A stretch of DNA of 19,829 bases from MGBC131033 sp910585655 (lineage in GTDB: Bacteria > Bacillota > Clostridia > Lachnospirales > Lachnospiraceae). The position numbers were made by a program, and so were the translations under genes. Positions within the stretch are counted from its first letter, which is position 1, and each line of letters begins with the position of its first letter. The stretch covers positions 1 through 19,829 of the forward strand of contig CATBCG010000044.1 in NCBI GenBank assembly GCA_949502025.1. The letters run 5' to 3'. The notes below the pieces were generated by a model. It was given only the letters and a program-made list of their open reading frames with translations. It had not been told where the DNA came from and did no database searches. Below, piece after piece: positions 15,288 through 19,829 of the stretch.

Positions 15288-17527
15288 GAAGGAAGGGCAT
15301 CAAACATCTGGCTGCTTTTCTGGCGATTAGTCTGATATTGGCAGGAATGACTCCGGCTGTGCAGACAGAAGCAGCAAGTCTCTACAAAAGGTTTCCGACA
15401 TATACCAGGTACGAGAACAAGTTTGGGAAATCTGGTATGACAGCAAACGCAGGAGCGTTGGAGAACCTGCTGGGGGCGAAAACCTATAAGTACGTTTATT
15501 TAAGAAACGTAAAAACGGCAGAGACCTATACCATTCCGGCTAACAGCAAATTTGCAGAAAAAAGGCTGAGAGTCAACGCGCCGCTTTCTAAAGTGGTAAA
15601 TCATGCCTCAATGAAGATTGTAAAAATCTCAGAAGTCGCAAATTGGACGGAGTATGGTAAAGGCAATAGCTTTGCCGTGGTAGATACTGCCGCTAAATTT
15701 GAGGTAGGAACCGGCGCAACCGTGGAGAAACTCTATTTCCAGGCGGACAATGGGAAGGTTGCTTTGGATGTAAAAGGCGATGTGAAAAAGACCGGATTCT
15801 ACGGAGACAAGATGGACGCGGAGGTTGTGATTAGCCAAGGGACGACGAAAGAGTTTCGCGTTGCCGCTAAGGACAGCAAAGTACAGGTTACGGTAGAAAA
15901 AGCCGCCGAAGTCAGTACGGTTAAAGTGGTTAAGGATGCGGATGTTACATTAAACGTCAATGACGGCGTGGAAAAAGTCGTGTTGGACGCTCCGGCAAAC
16001 GTGATTATTACAGGCGATTCCAACAAAGTAAAGGAAGTAGCCATAGAGGTGGGAGAAAAAGCCGAAGGAGCGAAAGTAACGTCTGATGTACCGGTAAAGG
16101 CAGAAGTAGAGGCGAAGGCAGATATCACCTTAAAGGAAGGCGCCGAAGGTTCTACGGTAAAGAAAGCAGATGAAAAGGTTGAAGTAGAAATAAAAAACGA
16201 TACCAAGAAGGATGTTACAGTATCAACCGAAGGAAGCACCAAAACGGAAACCGTGCCGAGTACAAATAAAGATACAACAGGCGGAGGAAGCACAGGCGGA
16301 GGAACAAGCGGCGGGACAACAGGGGGAGGCAGCTATTATCCTCCAAGCGGCGGAAATACCGGAAGCGGTGGTAACACAGGAGGCAGCGGGGAAGAGAAAC
16401 CTCCGGTTACACCTAGTGCAACACCATCTGCGATTCAGGCTGTTGTAAGTGTATCAGGAACGGCTATTGCTCCGGTTACGGCAGTGGGAAGCAATGGAAC
16501 GCTTACCGCATCTCTTACGGCATTTTTACCAGCGGAGATCAAAGTTGTACTAAGCAATATTGCGGCTGCTTCTATCAGCGCTATTACGATAGGCGGAGAA
16601 ACAGTAACTTCTACTACTGCTGACGGAATAACCGTTAGTAAAAGAATGGAAGCAGCAGGAAGCATAGCAGTTGTGATTACGGAAACGAATGGCGCAAAAA
16701 CTACCTTAACGATTACTGTAAAAGAAACACCAAAACCGGATGAAGCAGGTAATGTAAATCTTTCTCTGAACAAGTATGAAGCAGCATTTGGTGCGGATGG
16801 GTATGCTTATATAACATATGGTATTACAGGTATTAATAGTAATTCTGCTGAGATTTCAGGAAGCGCTATCAATAGCAATATCGTTTCTGACGGAATCAAA
16901 GTGAAAGTAAGCACGGAGGAACCAGCAGAAAAAACAGTCGTTTTAAAGGCTAAAAATGCAGAAACAGGTATAGTCTATACCGTTGAAGGCGCAACAGCCA
17001 CTTCTCTTACTGTTACCTTTACACCGCCAAGTGTCGATCAAGTGGTGGAAGATCTGACAGCAAAGACGATAAAAACACCTGGAATAGTAGAATATGTTGG
17101 AGACGGAGCCTACAAGAGTTATGCAATATATTCCCAGGCAGATGTAGCAAAGGAAACATATCTGGCGATTTCCGGTTCGGCTATCAGACATTCTCGTAAT
17201 CCGGAAGATATGGCAGTCGTATCCGGAAGCGGCTTGATTGCTGTGGCAACGGCGGCAGAAGGGATGACGGATACGACTTCTGTAGCTGTTTACTATACAA
17301 AGGAGAATGGCTTATATCGCTGGTGGGATGCTAAAAATGCCTGTGCTGGTGTAGATGCAGATGATCAGATCCATGATATTCTGTTAAATCATCCGGATAG
17401 CGCAGCAGACAGAGTTTATTACATTCTTACTTCTAAGAATGAACTGTATAAGGCAGATTTGAGCAGCAGTAATACGGCGATTAAAAAAGGTGACGCTACT
17501 CATAATGAAAATAAGATAACGAACTAA
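15284..17527 (+). CDS. Secreted surface protein with Gly/Ser-rich linker
   Basis: A 747-residue exported protein. A classical signal peptide (basic MRRKGIK, hydrophobic core, likely cut after A30 in VQTEA) is followed by a lysine-rich N-terminal domain. A beta-rich Val/Lys/Glu region (about 195-315) suggests a solenoid. A flexible Gly/Ser/Thr linker with YYPP follows (about 331-370). After a Pro/Thr stretch come beta-rich domains with recurring SG(S/T)A motifs (391-394, 525-528, 630-633). The C-terminus shows neither an LPXTG sorting signal nor a TM anchor or SLH repeats, so it is either released or held by an unrecognised domain. It is translated from an AGGAGGG site inside the preceding small ORF and ends at its own terminator. 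Adhesion or matrix binding is a guess from architecture. Confidence 0.75.
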   Translation: MRRKGIKHLAAFLAISLILAGMTPAVQTEAASLYKRFPTYTRYENKFGKSGMTANAGALENLLGAKTYKYVYLRNVKTAETYTIPANSKFAEKRLRVNAPLSKVVNHASMKIVKISEVANWTEYGKGNSFAVVDTAAKFEVGTGATVEKLYFQADNGKVALDVKGDVKKTGFYGDKMDAEVVISQGTTKEFRVAAKDSKVQVTVEKAAEVSTVKVVKDADVTLNVNDGVEKVVLDAPANVIITGDSNKVKEVAIEVGEKAEGAKVTSDVPVKAEVEAKADITLKEGAEGSTVKKADEKVEVEIKNDTKKDVTVSTEGSTKTETVPSTNKDTTGGGSTGGGTSGGTTGGGSYYPPSGGNTGSGGNTGGSGEEKPPVTPSATPSAIQAVVSVSGTAIAPVTAVGSNGTLTASLTAFLPAEIKVVLSNIAAASISAITIGGETVTSTTADGITVSKRMEAAGSIAVVITETNGAKTTLTITVKETPKPDEAGNVNLSLNKYEAAFGADGYAYITYGITGINSNSAEISGSAINSNIVSDGIKVKVSTEEPAEKTVVLKAKNAETGIVYTVEGATATSLTVTFTPPSVDQVVEDLTAKTIKTPGIVEYVGDGAYKSYAIYSQADVAKETYLAISGSAIRHSRNPEDMAVVSGSGLIAVATAAEGMTDTTSVAVYYTKENGLYRWWDAKNACAGVDADDQIHDILLNHPDSAADRVYYILTSKNELYKADLSSSNTAIKKGDATHNENKITN

Positions 17528-17555
17528 AATTTATTCTGCGGATTTATATGATTTG

Positions 17556-17602
17556 GAAAGAAGGATATGAGGTAAGGCAAATTTATCTCATACCCTTCTT
17601 TC
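17556..17602 (+). terminator. Hairpin after the surface-protein gene
   Basis: GAAAGAAGGATATGAG (17556-17571) pairs with CTCATACCCTTCTTTC (17587-17602) with one A-C mismatch and a 15-nt loop. The following tract is only moderately T-rich. It lies 29 nt after the stop. Confidence 0.65.
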
Positions 17603-17648
17603 ATTTCTGTTCAAATTAATATCTAAAAGGAATGGTAAAGAAAGCGAC

Positions 17649-17677
17649 TTGTAATGATTCGGAAAAAATGATATGAT
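17649..17677 (+). promoter_or_regulatory. Promoter of the Rpn-family genes
   Basis: TTGTAA (17649-17654), a spacer of 17 nt and TATGAT (17672-17677), about 70 nt before the start codon of the first copy. No comparable promoter stands before the second copy. Confidence 0.65.
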
Positions 17678-17745
17678 GAAAACAAGAAAAAATTAAAAAA
17701 TCTTCAAAAATCAGGAGAGGAAGAAAGCGAGGGAGCGGAGAAGTA

Positions 17746-18771
17746 TTGGAGAAAAAGAACATTAGAGAGAATGGAAATAATACAAGTAAAGCTGTTAGTA
17801 CGCCATATGACGACGTGTTTCGTACTTTGTTAAATGATTGCAGGAACTTGATTTTACCCGTATTAAATGAAGTGTTTGGAGAAGAGTATACAGGGGAAGA
17901 GGAAATTGTTCCGACGTCGGAAATACATTATATCAACCAACAAGATGGATATGAGGAAAAGCGTATCACAGACAGCAGTTTTAAGGTACTCGGGAAAGAG
18001 GAAAAGAAGTTTTTATGTGAATGCCAAAGTACGGCGGACAGCAGTATGTTGGTAAGAATTTTTGAATATGTAACACAAATTGCCTTAGACGAGGGAGAAC
18101 TGGAGGGGAATACATTGACTGTGGAATTTCCTCATTCGATGGTGCTGTTTTTACGGAGTACGAAGAAGACACCGGATACTATGAGCATTGAGATGAAAAC
18201 GCCAGGAGGAACGGTGCGCTTTGGCGTGCCGGTGATGAAAGCGCAGCGTTATAGTTTGGAGGAGATATTTCAAAAGAAGCTGTTGTTCTTACTTCCTTTT
18301 TATATTTTCTCCTATGAAAGTCGATTAAAAGAGTATAATGAGAATGAGGAAAAGCTGGAAGCGCTGAAGGAAGAGTATAAGGAAATCGCAAAAAGATTGG
18401 AGCAACTGACAGAGCAACAGGAAATCAGTGTGTATACCAAAAAGACCATTATAGAGATGTCAGAAAAGGTGTTAGAAAACCTGGCGAGGAACTATCAACA
18501 GGTAAGGGAAGGAGTGTGTTCGATTATGGGTGGTCAGATTTTAGAGTATGAAGCGAAAACTATTTTACTGAAAGGAAAAGAAGAGGGCAGAATTGAGGGA
18601 AGAAGGGAAGGAAGAAGGGAAGGTAAAAAAGAGGGAAAAACGGAAGGGAAATTAGAGCAGGCAAGAAAAACCGCAAAAAATCTTCAAAAATTGGGGTTAG
18701 AGGTGGACGCTATTGCAGAAATGATAGAGGTAGAGATCGAACTGGTGAGACAATGGTTGAGGGAGAATTAA
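17746..18771 (+). CDS. Rpn-family PD-(D/E)XK nuclease, intact copy
   Basis: A 341-residue member of the recombination-promoting nuclease/putative transposase family, proteins that cut DNA and in E. coli act as toxic antiphage factors. After TPYDDVFRTLLND (residues 19-31) the nuclease core shows D76 in ITDSSFKV and E92-x-Q94 in CECQS, a PD-(D/E)XK-like set. A charged helical stretch (about 190-230) follows. The C-terminal module starts near residue 240 and contains six four-residue repeats (EGR/EGK type, 279-302) and a small helical end. The start is TTG at 17746 with GGGAGCGGAG upstream; the second copy has the same TTG with a better GAGGAG, supporting this choice. A later in-frame ATG may produce a separate C-terminal protein. 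Confidence 0.85.
   Translation: MEKKNIRENGNNTSKAVSTPYDDVFRTLLNDCRNLILPVLNEVFGEEYTGEEEIVPTSEIHYINQQDGYEEKRITDSSFKVLGKEEKKFLCECQSTADSSMLVRIFEYVTQIALDEGELEGNTLTVEFPHSMVLFLRSTKKTPDTMSIEMKTPGGTVRFGVPVMKAQRYSLEEIFQKKLLFLLPFYIFSYESRLKEYNENEEKLEALKEEYKEIAKRLEQLTEQQEISVYTKKTIIEMSEKVLENLARNYQQVREGVCSIMGGQILEYEAKTILLKGKEEGRIEGRREGRREGKKEGKTEGKLEQARKTAKNLQKLGLEVDAIAEMIEVEIELVRQWLREN
18526..18771 (+). CDS. Possible intragenic RpnS-like C-terminal protein (copy 1)
   Basis: An in-frame ATG at codon 261 of the Rpn gene is preceded by GGAAGGAG with an 11-nt gap. Translation from here would give an 81-residue protein starting MGGQILEYEAK, containing the four-residue repeat helix and the C-terminal helices but no nuclease residues. 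In studied E. coli Rpn genes such internally started C-terminal proteins neutralise the full-length nuclease. Expression here is inferred only from the start codon, the ribosome binding site and its conservation in copy 2. Confidence 0.45.
   Translation: MGGQILEYEAKTILLKGKEEGRIEGRREGRREGKKEGKTEGKLEQARKTAKNLQKLGLEVDAIAEMIEVEIELVRQWLREN
18580..18651 (+). repeat. Six 12-bp units encoding a tetrapeptide (EGR/EGK) repeat
   Basis: Purine-rich DNA encoding EEGR-IEGR-REGR-REGK-KEGK-TEGK. Copy 2 lacks exactly these 72 bp, keeping frame (LKGK joined directly to LEQ). The number of units is therefore likely to change by slippage or recombination. Confidence 0.85.
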
Positions 18772-18831
18772 GAAGTACGAAAATAAAAAGAGAGAAAAGA
18801 TGGAGGAAGAAAGCGAGGGAGAGGAGAAGCA

Positions 18832-19823
18832 TTGGAGAAAAAGAACACTAGAGAGAATGGAAATAATACAAGTAAAGCTGTTAGTACGCCATATGACGAC
18901 GTGTTTCGTACTTTGTTAAATGATTGCAGGAATTTGATTTTACCCGTATTAAATGAGGTGTTTGGAGAAGAGTACACAGGGGAAGAGGAAATTGTCCCAA
19001 CATCGGAAATACATTATATCAACCAACAGGACGGATATGAGGAAAAGCGTATCACAGACAGCAGTTTTAAGGTAATCGGAAAAGAAGTTTTTGTGTGAAT
19101 GCCAAAGTACGGCGGACAGCAGTATGTTGGTAAGAATTTTTGAATATGTAACACAAATTGCTTTGGATGAGGGAGAACTGGCAGGGAATACGTTGACGGT
19201 GGAATTCCCTCATTCGATGGTGTTGTTTTTACGGAGTACGAAGAAGACACCGGATACTATGACCATTGAGATGAAAACACCAGGTGGAACGGTGCGCTTT
19301 GGTGTGCCAGTGATGAAAGCGCAGCGTTATAGTTTGGAGGAGATATTTCAAAAAAAGCTGTTGTTCTTACTTCCTTTTTATATTTTCTCCTACGAAAGTC
19401 GATTAAAAGAATATAATGAGAATGAGGAAAAGCTGGAAGCGTTGAAGGAAGAGTATAAGGAAATCGCAAAAAGATTGGAGCAACTCAGAAAAGGTGTTAG
19501 AAAACCTGGCGAGGAACTATCAACAGGTAAGGGAAGGAGTGTGTTCGGTTATGGGTGGTCAGATTTTAGAGTATGAAGCGAAAACTATTTTACTGAAAGG
19601 AAAATTAGAGCAGGCAAGGAAAACTGCAAAAAATCTTCAAAAATTGGGGTTAGAGGTGGACGCTATTGCAGAAATGATAGAGGTAGAGGTCAAACTAGTG
19701 AGACAATGGCTCACGGTAAACGCACGATTTTATGTCTATCCGCCAAAGAAAAAATCTGATATATTATATTTAGTAACTGACAATTCCTGCACAATCGTGT
19801 ACAATTATTTCTATACTTCTTGA
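18832..19823 (+). pseudogene. Rpn-family nuclease, frameshifted second copy
   Basis: The same TTG start, with GAGGAG upstream, as copy 1. Compared with copy 1 there is an 8-bp deletion near 19080 between short GGAAA(A)GA repeats, which ends the first frame at 19098 just before the catalytic CECQS segment. A 53-bp deletion at 19485/19486 shifts the frame again, and an in-frame loss of 72 bp removes all tetrapeptide repeats. Three frames in turn (18832-19098, 19091-19576, 19494-19823) carry the protein. After QWL the end is replaced by an unrelated 36-residue tail. The full-length nuclease cannot be made without two frameshifts. Confidence 0.88.
19551..19823 (+). CDS. Possible surviving RpnS-like protein of the broken copy
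   Basis: Within the pseudogene the internal ATG equivalent to 18526 is kept, with the same GGAAGGAG upstream, and opens a frame of 90 codons. It runs MGGQILEYEAKTILLKGK straight into LEQARKTAKNLQKLGLEV, without tetrapeptide repeats, and then into a new C-terminal tail. All damaging deletions lie upstream of this ORF except the in-frame repeat loss, so it could still be translated. It might then act as an extra inhibitor or a mismatched partner of copy 1. This is inference. Confidence 0.35.
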   Translation: MGGQILEYEAKTILLKGKLEQARKTAKNLQKLGLEVDAIAEMIEVEVKLVRQWLTVNARFYVYPPKKKSDILYLVTDNSCTIVYNYFYTS

Positions 19824-19829
19824 AAGGAA

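Larger units (their letters stand above)
17717..19709 (+). repeat. Tandem duplication of the Rpn-family gene
   Basis: Copy 1 (17717-18756) and copy 2 (18803-19709) are near-identical in DNA, including about 29 bp of leader with the ribosome binding site. The period is 1086 bp at the 5' end. Copy 2 differs by three deletions (8, 53 and 72 bp) and scattered substitutions, and similarity stops abruptly after CAATGG. Confidence 0.93.

Noticed and set aside
15799..16773. Minus-strand frames of 164 and 112 codons opposite the surface-protein gene
   Set aside because: They are Ser/Thr/Val-rich mirror images of the Val/Lys/Thr-rich sense protein, with no ribosome binding site.
1..19829. CRISPR array or prophage
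   Set aside because: No regularly spaced repeats with unique spacers and no phage structural, integrase or lysis genes are visible; the repeats found are palindromes, operator-like sites or a gene duplication.

Overview
The window looks like a chromosome segment of a gut Lachnospiraceae (Clostridia). The signs are AT-rich genes with strong AGGAGG-type ribosome binding sites and occasional TTG/GTG starts, Lachnospiraceae-style Rpn-family nucleases, a TetM-like GTPase carrying a C-terminal NYN domain, and dispersed palindromes. The genus cannot be fixed from this stretch alone.

Region 1 (1-5400) is accessory. The 5' end of a group II intron lies on the minus strand at the left edge, inserted directly behind an intrinsic terminator. 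Then comes a compact, clearly AT-rich three-gene operon: a CD-NTase, a stand-alone E2-like protein with a C-terminal SEC-C-type zinc motif, and a two-TM SLATT-like protein. This is the layout of a type II-short CBASS antiphage system, in which a phage-triggered cyclic nucleotide signal would activate a membrane effector. The operon ends at a good terminator, followed by a dispersed repeat that abuts an IS91-family element (Y2 HUH transposase plus a 58-aa companion ORF). To its right is an AbrB/MazE-type antitoxin with a RelE/ParE-type toxin and their promoter.

Region 2 (5400-11600) starts with tRNA-Cys(GCA), its terminator, and a cluster of hairpin repeats. A likely signalling operon follows: a single-domain CheY-like regulator, a hybrid kinase ending in REC and HPt domains, and a second hybrid kinase with a DegV (fatty-acid-binding) domain fused to its C-terminus. 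Only the first kinase has an HPt domain, so one phosphorelay could serve all three proteins.

Region 3 (11650-14520) is one large gene. It encodes a TetM/EF-G-like ribosomal GTPase fused to a YacP/Rae1-like NYN nuclease domain, which suggests a single-chain factor that engages ribosomes and cuts mRNA.

Region 4 (14538-17600) has an XRE repressor divergent from a promoter studded with AATTAC repeats. That promoter drives a 60-aa ORF translationally coupled to a secreted, Gly-rich-linker surface protein.

Region 5 (17650-19829) is a tandem duplication of an Rpn-family PD-(D/E)XK nuclease gene. Copy 1 is intact. Copy 2 has two frameshifting deletions plus loss of exactly six 12-bp repeat units. 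In both copies a downstream in-frame ATG with a ribosome binding site could express a separate small C-terminal protein. This matches the gene-within-gene toxin/antitoxin architecture known for E. coli Rpn proteins, and copy 2 may survive as an antitoxin-only gene.
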